Origin: Archegozetes longisetosus
Taxonomy: Eukaryota; Arthropoda; Arachnida; Sarcoptiformes; Trhypochthoniidae
Reading direction: 5' to 3'
DNA length: 64,000 nucleotides
NCBI GenBank assembly: GCA_018873245.2
Contig: JAEMBT020000002.1
Span: 6,670,001-6,734,000 of the forward strand
The notes under the pieces: generated by a model
What the model was told of the DNA's origin: nothing
Seen by the model: only the letters and a program-made list of their open reading frames with translations
Databases searched by the model: none
Shown here: positions 51,403-63,283 of the stretch, piece after piece
Numbering within the stretch: the first letter of the stretch is position 1
Layout: each line of letters begins with the position of its first letter
Program-made: the position numbers and the translations under genes

Positions 51403-52326
51403 ATGGCCACTTACGGTCATCTGAAGGCATCTCCCAATATGCAGCCCACAAGTCGTAAATGTTGTGGATTTTCAGCTCGATTTATAGATTACTTTCTATT
51501 TATATTTAATTTTATATTTTTATTGAGTGGTATTTTGATACTATTACTCACTTTACTTTACGGAACGCCATATATCGACTTTGGCGAAACTCACTTATCA
51601 ACCATTCGGTCATTCATCAAAGCTTCACATTTGGTTAATCTAATTCACTACGCGATGATTTTGTGCGGAGTTTCTATTTGTATAATAGCATTAATTAATG
51701 TAATCGTTGGTTGTTGTTATTCCTCCGACGATTCAATCGACGAAACGAATGAATTTCAGTCTGAAACGCCTTTGACTTCGACGCGAACGGCAACACGAGA
51801 TCGATATAACAATAATTCAGTTAATCGTAATAAGAGTCAAAAAGGTGGCAGCCCATCAATAGTTTTGTGTTTCTTCATATTTGGTCTATTATTTCTGTTT
51901 ACATTGCAATTGATAATTGGATTGATAGCGTTTATATCAGTGACGCCAAACGCAGAAGGAAAGGATGAGTTTATATCATCTCTCAGTGAGAATCTCAATA
52001 GAACAGAATTGCTTGAGACACATAAGGATTCGTTGGAATCGCTTTATGTCAGTTTCAAGTGTTGTGGTTGGATTTTCTATGACGATTACGAACAAGTCAA
52101 TCGAACAAATCCAGTTCCAGATTCTTGTTGTAAAACTATTCTTACCAATTGTGGTCAACGGAAGCATCCGTCAAACATTTATTATGACGGTTGTATGGAA
52201 AAGTTCGGACCTATCCTTAAGGAATATGTACTTATTTTAGGATCTGTTGCCCTCGGATTCTCTATTCTCGAAGTCTTTGGCCTTATATTTTCCTGTTGTC
52301 TTTATGTTCAGTTAGCTTCTAAATGA
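51403..52326 (+). CDS. Tetraspanin, intronless (307 aa)
   Basis: Tetraspanins organise membrane microdomains. A single 924-base frame encodes four membrane segments at about 28-50, 80-103, 150-178 and 273-303. The large extracellular loop between TM3 and TM4 has the CCG signature (FKCCGWIFYDDY), a PDSCC motif and further cysteines for two or three disulfides. Cysteines near the membrane ends (KCCGF at the N-terminus, FSCCLY at the C-terminus) are likely palmitoylation sites. Unusually, the inner loop between TM2 and TM3 is about 45 residues of polar, acidic and Asn/Ser-rich sequence, where most tetraspanins have only a few. No introns, unlike every neighbour. I cannot assign an orthologue. 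Confidence 0.9.
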   Translation: MATYGHLKASPNMQPTSRKCCGFSARFIDYFLFIFNFIFLLSGILILLLTLLYGTPYIDFGETHLSTIRSFIKASHLVNLIHYAMILCGVSICIIALINVIVGCCYSSDDSIDETNEFQSETPLTSTRTATRDRYNNNSVNRNKSQKGGSPSIVLCFFIFGLLFLFTLQLIIGLIAFISVTPNAEGKDEFISSLSENLNRTELLETHKDSLESLYVSFKCCGWIFYDDYEQVNRTNPVPDSCCKTILTNCGQRKHPSNIYYDGCMEKFGPILKEYVLILGSVALGFSILEVFGLIFSCCLYVQLASK

Positions 52327-53649
52327 GGGGTCAATCGAAGAAGCCAAGTCGCGTGTCATGACATTAACTTGCACTTTGTTGATGCTCTCAAATCAAATCA
52401 AACTGAGGTTCGAATGTGTTCATCGAAACAGTACCTATTTGACATTAACTTAATGTTAGTCAAATGATTGAGCAGCTGAAACAACATTCTCTTGTTTACA
52501 ACTGATCTATTAAAAGTTTCAACTCAAATTTCCAACACTTGCTATATTATTGCAGCCTTTCATCAATTATACATACATATATATATATGTTATTATATAT
52601 TTTATCATAGAATTAGTCTTCAGGAATGTTAGAAATTTAAAAATATGAGAACAAGTGATGCAACTTTGCTTTTAAGTAGATCTTAAACCAAACATTTTTG
52701 TATTACTATAGTATTCGTATTTACCTATTATACTATCAGTTTATCTCAAGCACATTTTAAATGTTTGGATTGTATTTAAACGAATCAATTATTCTTTATT
52801 TTTATGCACAGATAGGGAGGAACAAAAATAATTATTAATTTTAAAATATGTTAATTTTAATCAATCTATATCTTAGTTTCAAAGTTATTGATTCACTATG
52901 ATTTATAAATTAATTGTAATTTTCAACTGATTAGAGTAATCAGTCCAATTGGAGCTAATGGAAATGAGTCCAATTTTGAAATTTCAACTTTTCCAATACC
53001 TCACTTTGGCGAATATGTTTAGCGTATCTTTCAATTGAAAATCTAATTAGAGCACAACTTGGATTAGAAGCCATAAAAGGCTTAATGAAATAGATAAAAG
53101 AGCGATTAGGTGTATATTACCGTTAAATAATCGCGCATATATTAAATATATATTTTATTATCAAAAGCAGCTATTGACGGATGAATGAGTGTTAAATTGG
53201 TTCCATTAAATTATTGTAATCAATAGCCTTGCATTATACACTTGATGTGCCATTTAATTCAATTTCTTAAGCAGCTTTACATCTCTGACAACGAATTTTA
53301 TTCCTATTTAATTAATGTGTATTTTTTCAATATTTAATACACAACTTTTGTCAATTAAGCTAATCACTCAAATGTTACCAACTTTTATGTATATGTAAAA
53401 CAATTTCTCAAAATATATGCTATTATTAGCTAAAGAAATGCTGCTAAAAATCATTAAAATGCTTATATTATATTAAAATCTTATATTACAATAAAGGCAA
53501 TGAATCGTAAGAAGAAAATTTGATGAAACAGTCTACTGATAATGAAATTAGGTATTGTTGGGTTGGCAAATAGAGAGGCAGAATTAAGAAAGTTAGAAGT
53601 ATATCAATAATAAAGTTTACAAATAGGTTTATAATGAGGTTCTGCTTTG
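52327..53649. other. 3' region between convergent tetraspanin and CH-domain genes
   Basis: AT-rich untranslated and intergenic sequence. It includes a short TATATA run near 52575-52590. No exons or element ends recognised. Confidence 0.5.
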
Positions 53650-54550
53650 TTAGCGTTTATGATCGGAATAAATCATTTTTTTAATGTTTTCTAAGTTGAC
53701 GTGCGCCACATAGATATCATCGCCGTAAGGCATTCCGCCTCTTCTTAAAGATTTAGTATCCACTGGTTCATAAGGTTCATCGCCCAACTCCGGGCCATCG
53801 AATTTTTCAGCTGCCTTTTGAACAACAGAAACATTAATAATCCTTAATAAATACCAATCAAATCATTGTGAGTTTAATACCACTTTTCCCAAAGCAAACA
53901 TACAACGCGTCACTTTAGGAATATTCTGCAAGAGAAGTAGATCGTCGACAGCGAAAAGCATATCATTGCTGACTCCATATGAAGAACAAGCTTTTAGGAA
54001 ACGTTCAATGTTATGTCGCTTGGTTTTGAAATCAGTTCCCGCTGTGATTTCTCCTGATATTAATCCCGGTTGTATCACATTGATTAACCTGAACAATAAG
54101 ATCAAAAAAGCTTCAGTTTGTTCACATTGAGATGGATTAAAAAGCCATTAATAAAACTAATGGAACCAATTTAAGTACCGACATAGAGCGACACCATCTC
54201 TTAAGTATTGATCGTAATCGAATTGACTTATTTCCTGGAGTATTTTCCAAATCCAAAGAAGAACTTGACTTTCTCTTGTGTTTTCTACTACTCTCTGTAT
54301 GAAACAATATGAATGTTTCAATAATCTAAATGATTCTCTATTTCTAATTAGATAGCTTCAATATACTATTTAGATAGCTTCAATTTTTCTATTTAGGTAG
54401 CTTCAATTCAAAGTTAATATCATATTAGATAGCTTCAATTCAAAGTTAATATCAAATATTAAAATGCAAAATTGATTCATAAATATTAATGGAAACTAAC
54501 TTGTGTGGTAACAACAAATTAGGAGTTGAATCCGTTATTTCTTTTGGCAT
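53650..54550 (-). CDS. Single calponin-homology-domain protein, transgelin-like (178 aa)
   Basis: The calponin-homology domain binds actin in transgelin and calponin proteins. Exons on the minus strand: 54501-54550, 54179-54292, 53881-54088, 53650-53814. After a short N-terminus the domain runs from about residue 20 to 125: SQVLLWIWKILQEI, LRDGVALCRLINVIQPG, then KRHNIERFLKACSSYGV and MFALGKV. The tail has GPELGDEPYEP and ends without the calponin repeat, so actin bundling of the calponin type is not implied. The exon 2 acceptor is CAGAG|A rather than the first CAG, because only that keeps phase. The exon 3 end could be three bases shorter. Divergent from the second PLA2 gene, 4.9 kb away. 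Confidence 0.85.
54346..54460. repeat. Tandem TTAGATAGCTTCAAT repeat in intron 1 of the CH-domain gene
   Basis: The 15-base motif TTAGATAGCTTCAAT occurs four times, the last two within a longer duplicated unit that includes TCAAAGTTAATATCA. Confidence 0.7.
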
Positions 54551-55505
54551 AATTGAAACTTGAACAATTGAGGGTATTTCGATTATTAGTTATATAAATA
54601 AATACAGTATTTTTATTGATTTAAGGTTTGTTTCAATTATAAATTATGTAAATATTACTTTACTTCACTATGGAATACGTAATAATGGCTTAGATTTGTA
54701 ATACTTTGCACAGTTATGTAACAGTACTTAAGGATTTGATTCTATAAATAGTTGCTCCAGAAGAAACTACCCACAAAACAGCCAACTTTATAATCATATA
54801 TAACTAAACCTTACTTATCCGAAACATTTTATATGTTTGACATTTGTGTAAACTGTTAACTGTAATTGAGTCTAATAATAATAATTATTGTGCGCTAACT
54901 TTAGTGTTGTGCACAATCCACTTTGTATTATAAATATAGTAATATAACAATTACTGATCCCCACACGTTTGCCGAACATTTTCACTACTTTTCCAACCTC
55001 TCATCACAAACTCTTGTAATAAACTTATGGTTTAAATTAAGTTATTTCTCTAACATCCCGATTTTCGCAAATTTCAACTGTGATTATCACTCAATTTATG
55101 ATTAGAGTAACGCTTTTTCAGTATTTTTAGGAATAATTTTAGATAAGTATATGTTTCAAATCTGGTTGGAATGAAAATTTTTGTTGTAAACCTACTAAAT
55201 GAAAGGCATTCAGTTGGATGAGTGCTATAAGTGCTATCTTTAATCAAGATGACATTACAATTAGCACTTGAAAGCACTGATCCGACCATTTATTTGGGGA
55301 AACAATTTTCAAACTAGTGTTCATACATCTGAAATTAGTGAGAAATAGATTTAACTAATTCAAAATTTAGAATGTATAATATTTGAGAAAAATTAATTAT
55401 TCATTATGAAAGTGAATGAACTAATTTAGTTTATTGCTAAATGACCTTCACCAAAACGATTGACAGGTTAGGTTATTTTTTGGAGCATCACAAAATGTAA
55501 TCAAG

Positions 55506-55531
55506 GAGAGAGAGAGAGAGAGAGAGAGAGA
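55506..55531. repeat. (GA)n microsatellite
   Basis: An uninterrupted run of about 13 GA dinucleotides. Confidence 0.9.
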
Positions 55532-56230
55532 TCTGAATGGATTAGTTATATAGTTTAACAAATCAAGTTTGGAGTGAATCAATCAATAGGGCTAAAACAC
55601 AATTACAAGTAGTATCAGCAATCATACTAGTGAGTTAAGTACTATAAAGTACTATCTCTGTTAACTAGTAAGTATTTATATAATTGCTATTTATATAATA
55701 CTAATAATATATGTATATATAATTAATAATAATGTCCTATATCTATGTTAATTCAGTGAGAGATAGCACTTAATAGCACTCAATCAACTTATGAATTGAC
55801 ACAAAGTTAGCATAAGATGCTCGAAGTCAACAATTCTGAGAGCTTATCAATTAATTTGATGTCCTATTTTCAAATGCAGTCAAGAAAATCCTAAATATTT
55901 CTAAAACTCATGAAATATCTATTTTTAATTAGGAGCCATGTAGCAATTCATTAAATAATCATAACTATAATGATAGGGAAAGAAGAGATTCGTTTTTAAA
56001 CTATTTAAAATTCAAGTGGTTTTCAATGCTGTCAGCCATCAAGACTTCGATCTAAAACTTTCAGGTGAGTCTCTATTGATCCATTTTTCAACTCTGACTA
56101 AAAGACAAGTTCAAATTGTTGTAAATCTAAACTGGCTCCAACTTCAACTCAGATATAGCTTCAATTTTCGTTTTCATTTTTGTTCAAATCAATTTTTAAA
56201 TACTTTGATAACTATAAATTAAAGTCATTT

Positions 56231-56540
56231 TGGTTATACTTCGGTTTATGGTTCATGTCGGCTTTGAGTGATAGATACTTAAGTAGTTACCCCTAGAATG
56301 TAACTCTGGGCCTAGCGCACTATGTGGACCGTTTCCCTTGCATAATGTAACTAAATTGACCCAAAATAGTAACATTGTTAACCTGAAATAGTAGCATTGG
56401 TAGTATGTTTATTTTAGTTAGATTATGTAAGGGAAACAGCGCGCGTAGCCCTCTAGGCATAGGACATCATCGTAGGGGTACCCACATGAGTGTCTGATAC
56501 CCAAGCTCCATATGAACCTTAGATCGAAGTATAGCCTTGA
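56231..56540. mobile_element. Dispersed foldback MITE, copy 3
   Basis: The left arm GGTTATACTTCGGTTTATGG and following TTCATGTCGGCTTTGAGT match the reverse complement of the right arm (GGCTATACTTCGATCTAAGG, TTCATATGGAGCTTGGGT). The arms stay related inward through TACCCCTA and TTTCCCTT...ATGTAAC signatures. It is the clearest copy of the family. Confidence 0.7.
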
Positions 56541-56629
56541 TTTGAAATGCTTTAAGGCTTGTAAAACACTAAAAGCAGAATAATTGAGACATTGAATGAG
56601 AAACAAAATTGAAAATGTGACTAAAATAT

Positions 56630-56695
56630 GGTAAAAACTAACTAAAATTTAGTATGCCTAACTCAAATTTAGTAAAAACTAACTCAAATTTAGAA
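56630..56695. repeat. Short tandem repeat, CTAACTCAAATTTAGTA-type
   Basis: Three copies of an approximately 20-base unit (AACTAACTAAAATTTAGTA and variants) in tandem. Confidence 0.6.
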
Positions 56696-57919
56696 GCCTT
56701 TTTCAGATTGAGAGCTTCTTCTCAACTGATAAATGTTTGTTCAACTTATACTTTGATTTATCGCTTGTTAGCATGAACTTATTTTAATTCTTAATCAACT
56801 TTTCCACTTCTATTCTTTTGACTCTCTGCTTAAGCGCACAATAGAGCAAACCTAATACCATACTCAACATTTTCTCCCTTTCACTTTACCTGTGAGTTAA
56901 ACTAACTTTTTGTAAATTATTATCATTACCAACCCTTAGTGGTTGAAAGAGCTCATTATTGATTTGTGATTCTGCCTTTAATATTATTCCTCCTCTGCGA
57001 TCTAATCTATGGCTCAGCTTGGAGTTTATGCTACAGTGCATATTTGAAGTAGTCATAAAACACTGTAAAATGATTTTTACTCAACAAACACTTCATTCCC
57101 ATTTCACTGTTATTACCATTAAATTACTAAATTCAGACTAAGAGAAAGTCAACAAAAACTATGAAAACAATCCTGGTTTTGTAGTTCAAGTTTATTGTAA
57201 GTCAAATGTACTTAAGTGGACTAACTATAACTGCAAGTGACCTAATTATGAAAAATACTTATTTGTTTTGCTTTTGCAGAAAATAGGCGAAAATATAAAT
57301 AATATAGTATTTGCAAAATTTGATCAAATAAATCTCACTTAAATAGTTTTTCTCATACAATCAGCTTCAACAACAACTCACTTGAAATTTTTAGACTCAT
57401 TCATTTAGAAACAGAGCTTTTCAGTCAATTTTCAATAAGTTTTCATGAGTTTTCGATAAGTTTTCGATAGATTTTACTGAGTTTGAGAGCAATGGTCGAG
57501 TTATGCCGCGAATAATGCATAATTTTGAAAGAAAACTGAAAATTTGAGAAACAGACGAAAAAATAGATTAATACAGAAGATTAGGTAATGTTGTTGTTCT
57601 TTTTAACCGAGATTTTAATATACACTTGAGATAAATTTAATGATATTTGCAAATGAATTGAACACATTTGGAAATATAGGACATATCCTAAAAACAAGTT
57701 TAAGAAAACAAAATTCAAGTTCTCGTAAATTGTTATTTCATGGTCAAAGACACAGAGGATTGTGTGCAATTACATTTATTATTAGGTTTATTATTCTCAT
57801 TAATCGGCCAATTCTCCTAATCTCTACTCATTTCACATGCATACTTTTCCTAATATCTCCTCTTCTTTCCTATTATTTATCATTACATTTAATTGTTCTT
57901 TCACAATAAGTCAAATAGA

Positions 57920-57985
57920 TTCAGTTTAGTTTAATTCAGTATAGTTTGGGTTTAATTCAGTATAGTTTGAGTTTAATTTAGTTTA
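57920..57985. repeat. Short tandem repeat, TTTAATTCAGTATAGTTTGR
   Basis: A unit of about 21 bases is repeated three times with the last copy diverged. Confidence 0.65.
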
Positions 57986-58334
57986 GTTGTTGACTCAATT
58001 GGATTTGCTATAACGAAATAAATGAATGGTTTTTATAATTAGTTGTAGTTGTATTTCTAGTTTGATAGCTGAAACCTTAATTTATTGAAAATATAATTGA
58101 AAACTTATTCTTAGATAAATCGTTTTCTATGTCTGCTAGATGTCTTAAACAGATCTTCAGTAATACTTAGTTTACTGAAAGCAGGTTTTCATTTAGATGT
58201 TTGTAAAGAAGGCATATCTTACAAGTTTGGACGAATACAATTATAACTTGTATTTAGGATTCAAAGTCTAATTTGCAAAACTAAGAGTACAGTACTGATA
58301 ACTTATTTATAGATGTTCAATTTCAATTACTGTC

Positions 58335-58580
58335 TGTTATGGTTCGGTTTATGGTTGATATAGGGTTTGGGTATAAGACAGTCATATGTTTACCACAACA
58401 TTGTTCTCCTACGTCTATCATTCCCCTTACCTAACATGACTCAACCGAAATTAGTTGAATTGATAAATATGTAGGAATGGCACACATACCGGGCTAGGCA
58501 TGGCAGAACATTGTCATGGTAATCATATGATTATCTTATATCTAAACCCTATTTGAGCCACAAACCCAACTTGAGCTTTA
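58335..58580. mobile_element. Dispersed foldback MITE, copy 4
   Basis: The left arm GGTTCGGTTTATGGTTGATA followed by TAGGGTTTGGGTATAAGA pairs with the right arm (minus strand GTTGGGTTTGTGGCTCAAAT then AGGGTTTAGATATAAGATAA). Internal marks TCATATG, ACCACAACATTGTTCT and CCCCTTACCTAACATG are shared with the other copies. Confidence 0.7.
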
Positions 58581-59409
58581 TTGTTAGCTTTGAGTTTTCC
58601 TGGAAATGCTCCTAATGTCCGTAATCTTTCGGAAATGCTATCAACTGAATCAATTTCATGCTTATTCAATTAAATTGAAATTTATATCATTTAAATCAAA
58701 TGCTAATAAGATAACTGTGAATGCAAATGAAGGCATTGATCCGATTTGTGATTTGTACTTGAATATTATGACTTTAGTATTTTATACTTTAATGATTTAT
58801 ATGCAGTGTATTGTCACTAAAGAAGTCTATGAAAAGCGTACAAGTTTCAAAGCTTAACATATTAGTCAGTAATCTTGTACCTCCTTAAGAAAGTTCATAA
58901 AAGTAGATTTCATTTTGAAACTGACTCTGCATAACCTTTACGTCAAATTTTGGTATACAACACCAGTCACATTGACATCCAGTTGAAAATATCAATCTAA
59001 CCATTTATGAGATGCAAGATTTCAGATCTGAGATCTAAGATCTAATGGAGACATGAACATAAATAAGTCAAATTTTGACACTTAATCAGACGATAGTCGA
59101 GTTTAGCTAAACAGCTACTAAATCACCTTTTTGTGGAAAAAAGATAGAGAAAAAATGCAAACAGACGTTATTTAGTTTAAAAGGTGGGTTTTATCTTCAA
59201 TTTTCAACTCTTGGATACACCTTCTTTTTATTAAACTTTTCATAAGTTTGACCTCTTTCCACATCATTCTAAATGATTTCTTCAAAAGTGTTGTTTTGTT
59301 TAGTTGTTTAAGTCAGCTTCAAAGTCAACGAAGCACACGAGAAGACACACTCTATCATTCATTCTACTAAACACTCAGTCTTTCACGCATTTCGATAAGA
59401 TTTACCAAT

Positions 59410-59455
59410 TTTTAACCAGTTTTTTACCAGTTTTTTACCAGTTTTTTATCAAATT
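59410..59455. repeat. Tandem AGTTTTTTACC repeat just upstream of the second PLA2
   Basis: Three to four copies of an 11-base unit (CAGTTTTTTAC) end about 33 bases before the start codon, so they lie in the 5' UTR or core promoter. Confidence 0.75.
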
Positions 59456-59487
59456 TTTATTTATATTCATCCTAAAAGTTGTTCGTT

Positions 59488-62400
59488 ATGAATTTCTGCA
59501 AATCATTCTTTCCTTCACTTTTATTGTTTAAGTTAATGTTCGCAAAGATTTTAATTCAAATAGTGTTTTGTTTGCTTTTATGTGACTCTCAAGAAGTAAA
59601 TATCAACTATGAAACTCATAAATCACCTATGAAACCTTCCACGATAGGTATAATCGAATTAAAATTAAGAGAATATTTTGAAGGAATGTTTGAAATTTCA
59701 GGGAACAAACTTCAAGATCACGAACATTACAGTGAAGACGGGGACGCTTTGAACAGTTATGCTCTGGAGTCGATGCCTCTCGAAATTATATTACACATGG
59801 ACAAGACTATGGCATTATTAGAGTTTGACAGTTCAGGAAAACTACTTGAGAAGTGCCAATTATTCGATCTCGAAAAAGAATCCGATAAAGCTGATCAAAC
59901 TGCTGCCAAAAGTGGCTTGCCTATCGTCAAATCTGACTTTAAGACTATGCAGGAAGCCATCAATAAGTGCAGGGAACTCTCTCAGAAACTTGTCCCACTT
60001 TCCAATCAAGAACTTATTCAGCCTAATATTACTGCTGAAAACTCAATTTCACTTTTTTCTCTTTGGCGCGGATTGATTCCCGGCACAAAAGTAAGTGTTT
60101 TATAAATTAGTAGTTTTTATATTAAGTGTTTTATATGCTGTTAATAAGTGTTTATATTGTGGGGTCAGTCGTACGGAGCCTTATCTCTAATTGAAATAAG
60201 ATGACAGGTAGCACATAGAGACTCAGCCATATGTTGAGTCTAATAAATGACTTACACTCTATTAAGCAAAAAGTGACTAAAAGTCTAGTCTAGTTTGGGT
60301 AATGAACCTTGCGTACAGTAGGATAGAATGAATTACTTCCGACATAGTCGCACAAAATGCATTACTAATTTTTAAGCTCTATTGTTAAGCCACATGTTAT
60401 TGTTTGTTATCATAACTCTGCTAAATCTAAATTTCACGCTTTTCTTCTTCCAGTCGTGTTTCTTCATGTTTACCATATGTAGATTTAACCAGAATTGTCC
60501 CGAATCTCAATGAAGTTGCGATTCACCCTAAAAACTAATTTTAATTTATTTAAAAATCTTTTCTCTAAGAGATTAGTTTGGAAGTGACTCAAATTTTGAG
60601 CACATACTCAAATCAAATATAGCAATTATAATCTAACATTGACGTGTTTACGAGAACTTGAAAGATTGATTCATTTATAATATATGTCATTAGACACTTG
60701 TTTTAACATTTCATTAAATTTGACTTAGCCTTCATTAGGATAATTCAAATTGTCTCCGATTCATATGATCAATTATTGAATCTAAAAAATGAAGCAATAA
60801 GTAGGAAAAAAGGTATTCAATGATCTGATGACACATTGAAAAATACAATTCGTGAAAGTTGAAAATGCTTCATTAAGCGTTGACATTGAGCTACAATTCT
60901 TACCTATGATTAACAGATAATAACTTCCTTCTTACCAAATACCTTACAATTTTTTCATTTAATTCAGTGTCAGTTTTGTCATTATGTAAATTTCAACTTT
61001 CAAGTTCAACAATAATTCAAGCATCAAAAGAGTAATTTTAGTTTCAGACTCAAGTTGTCAAATGCCAAATCAATTGTTGGCTCATATAATTGAAATAGGT
61101 AAGAAAACAGTTAAGGCTCTCTGCAGAGTCGAAGCCACACTTTTTGGCTCACTTTATATGCACTAAGCATTAATGAGTTTTATCCCACTCTATGTTAAGG
61201 TTTGACAAAAGTTGTATAGAATCAAATTTTAGGTTTACTCGCAACAAAATGCACTTTTCTGGCAAACGCTACTATGATTAAACAAATGAAATTTTTCATG
61301 AGTTGAGCGCCAATAAGTCCAACAGTGACCCGTAGATCCCCTATGGCTTGATTAATGTAACTTGATTTTTTGATTTTGGTTTTGACTTGAAGGTGAGCTA
61401 TTTTAGAGAATATAAATAGTGAAAAAGCTGTCTGATCTGAGTTTAAAAGCGTTGATTATTTAACTTGTTAAGTGGCTGGTTAGTATACTGACCACTTGTG
61501 GATTAGGATCGGGTTCGCGTGCATTGTTGACAATTTGTTTTTAATACGGAAATGATTTTTGATTGAATTTTTGATTGGAAAATTTGACTTACTAGGCTTT
61601 TGCCTTAACATTCTAAACATTAGAACAAATTATTTAGTTGATTAGCAAAAATCTATGTAATACATGATTAATTTAATTTGATTTATCATCTCAAACTGAG
61701 TTGTTCTTCAATTGAGCTTTACTGCATATAATGAGCTATAATTGTTAGTAAATTTGATTTTTACTTAATTTGTTGCTTAGTTTCATGTTGATTATCCGTT
61801 TTGTTGTTTCCTTTTGATCATTTTATAATTGACTATAACATGTGACATTTTTTGACTTGACGTAGTCGGATGTTATAGTCAATTATAAAGTAATCAAAAG
61901 TAAACTCAACAAAACCAATAATGAACTTGAAAATAAGCAATAAATGGAGAAAGTTAAATTTACTAAGAATTGCATCTCATGCAGTAAAGCTGAACTGATA
62001 ACGTACAATCGAGGAACAACTTGGTTTCAAATCATATAAATCAAATTGAATTAATCATGTAGTAATCATGTGTTGTATACATTTATTGCTAATCAGCTAA
62101 ATAGCAAACAGTTGCTGCGATTTATCTGAGTGTAAAAATAATGATTCTTTTAAATTGATATACCGATGCATGTATTAAGTATGAGAAAGTTTTGAAAATT
62201 TTGATTAGACCTTTCTATTATCTCCTTATAAACCTTTACTCTCCTGGAGATTGACAATCAGTATTAAAAGATCCAATATCTACTTTAGTGCTTGACTACT
62301 TTCAGTCTGAAACTAAATCTACTTAATTGTGTGCTTTTAACACGAGTCAATTATTGCAATTTGAACAACTCATTTATTACAAAATTAAAGTTGTACAAAT

Positions 62401-63283
62401 GTTTCTAGTATAGAAGCTTAGCTAATTATTGTTTGAAAACCGTCTAAACTCTAAGTTTGAATTTTGAATTTTCTATATTTTTCAATCATTTTAAGAAATC
62501 GATAAATTAGTTCTCAAGTTGAATGCATAAAGTACAAAAATGATTTAATCAAATTATAAACTGACCATATCTATAATTATTTTGATAAACTCTGAAACAT
62601 TTAATAACATTTATAACTATTTGACGAGGCTTTATATTGATTCGAGTAGAATTTATCTGATAAACAAAAACTCAAATTAGTATATTTTAATAATTAAAGC
62701 ATTTGATTGAAATACAATAAACTAAAAATCTATATCTATTCGAAAAGTGGTGTGGTTTGGGAGACGCAGCCGATTCCTACGATGATCTCGGACCCAAAAG
62801 AGACATAGACCTTTGTTGCAGAGCCCATGACCACTGTCCCATTCGACTGAAGGTAATTATAAAAACGATATTCACTATGATTAGACTAAGAAACAGATAT
62901 AAATGTTAGGCACTTCGATTTGGTTATGGTCTTATCAATTTGTCATTATATACTAAGTCTCACTGCGACTGTGATGAAGATTTTCTTAAGTGTTTGAAGG
63001 GATCCACAAATTCATACGCAGCTATGTTAGGAAATTTTTATTTTAATGTTTTAAAAGTTCAATGTATTAAAGAAGAAAGACCTCTGATTTGTGTCGAAGT
63101 CAGGTCAGTAAACAATAATTAGAATATGAGATGAATTGTTGATTATAGACTGTTAATTTTTAATATAAACTTGTAATTTTCAGAAAAAACAGTAGTGGAA
63201 AAGAAGAGTGTGCTCGATATGAAGTCTCAAATGATACTAAAATGAAGTTCATGTCACCAGAATTAAAATTTCAAGACAGCTAG
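59488..63283 (+). CDS. Second secreted group III phospholipase A2 (333 aa)
   Basis: Calcium-dependent secreted phospholipase of the bee-venom PLA2 family. Exons: 59488-60090, 62748-62852, 62910-63103, 63184-63283; phases close. A hydrophobic N-terminal segment (about residues 8-34) is a signal peptide or anchor; a long polar region to residue 201 precedes the catalytic core. The core has W202-C-G-x-G, the CCRxHD motif with H228 and D229, and the CDCDEDF stretch. Exon 1 ends in the PGTK that precedes WCG in this family, which ties it to exon 2 despite a 2,657-base intron, far longer than others here. Exon 3 was started at 62910, which restores about 16 residues expected between the histidine motif and CDCDED. 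N-terminal region differs from the gene at 32.7 kb. Confidence 0.9.
61628..62107. mobile_element. Foldback element in intron 1 of the second PLA2
   Basis: Left landmarks TTATTTAGTTGATTAGC, CATGATTAATTTAATTTGA, GAGCTTTACTGCAT, GTTAGTAAATTTGA and TTATAATTGACTATAACAT recur in inverted order on the right (ending GCTAATCAGCTAAATAGCAA). The arms are roughly 220 bases, with many mismatches but a near-perfect centre around 61830-61905. No coding capacity. Confidence 0.75.

Larger units (their letters stand above)
54551..59487. other. 4.9 kb gene-poor region upstream of the second PLA2
   Basis: No exon recognised on either strand; frames such as 56016-56222, 57640-57909 and 58606-58857 are chance-like. 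It holds a (GA)n microsatellite, two MITE copies and several short tandem repeats. The PLA2 promoter presumably lies at its right end. Confidence 0.55.

Noticed and set aside
61480-61540. tRNA-like string with GGTTCGCG
   Set aside because: The surrounding bases do not form acceptor or anticodon stems.
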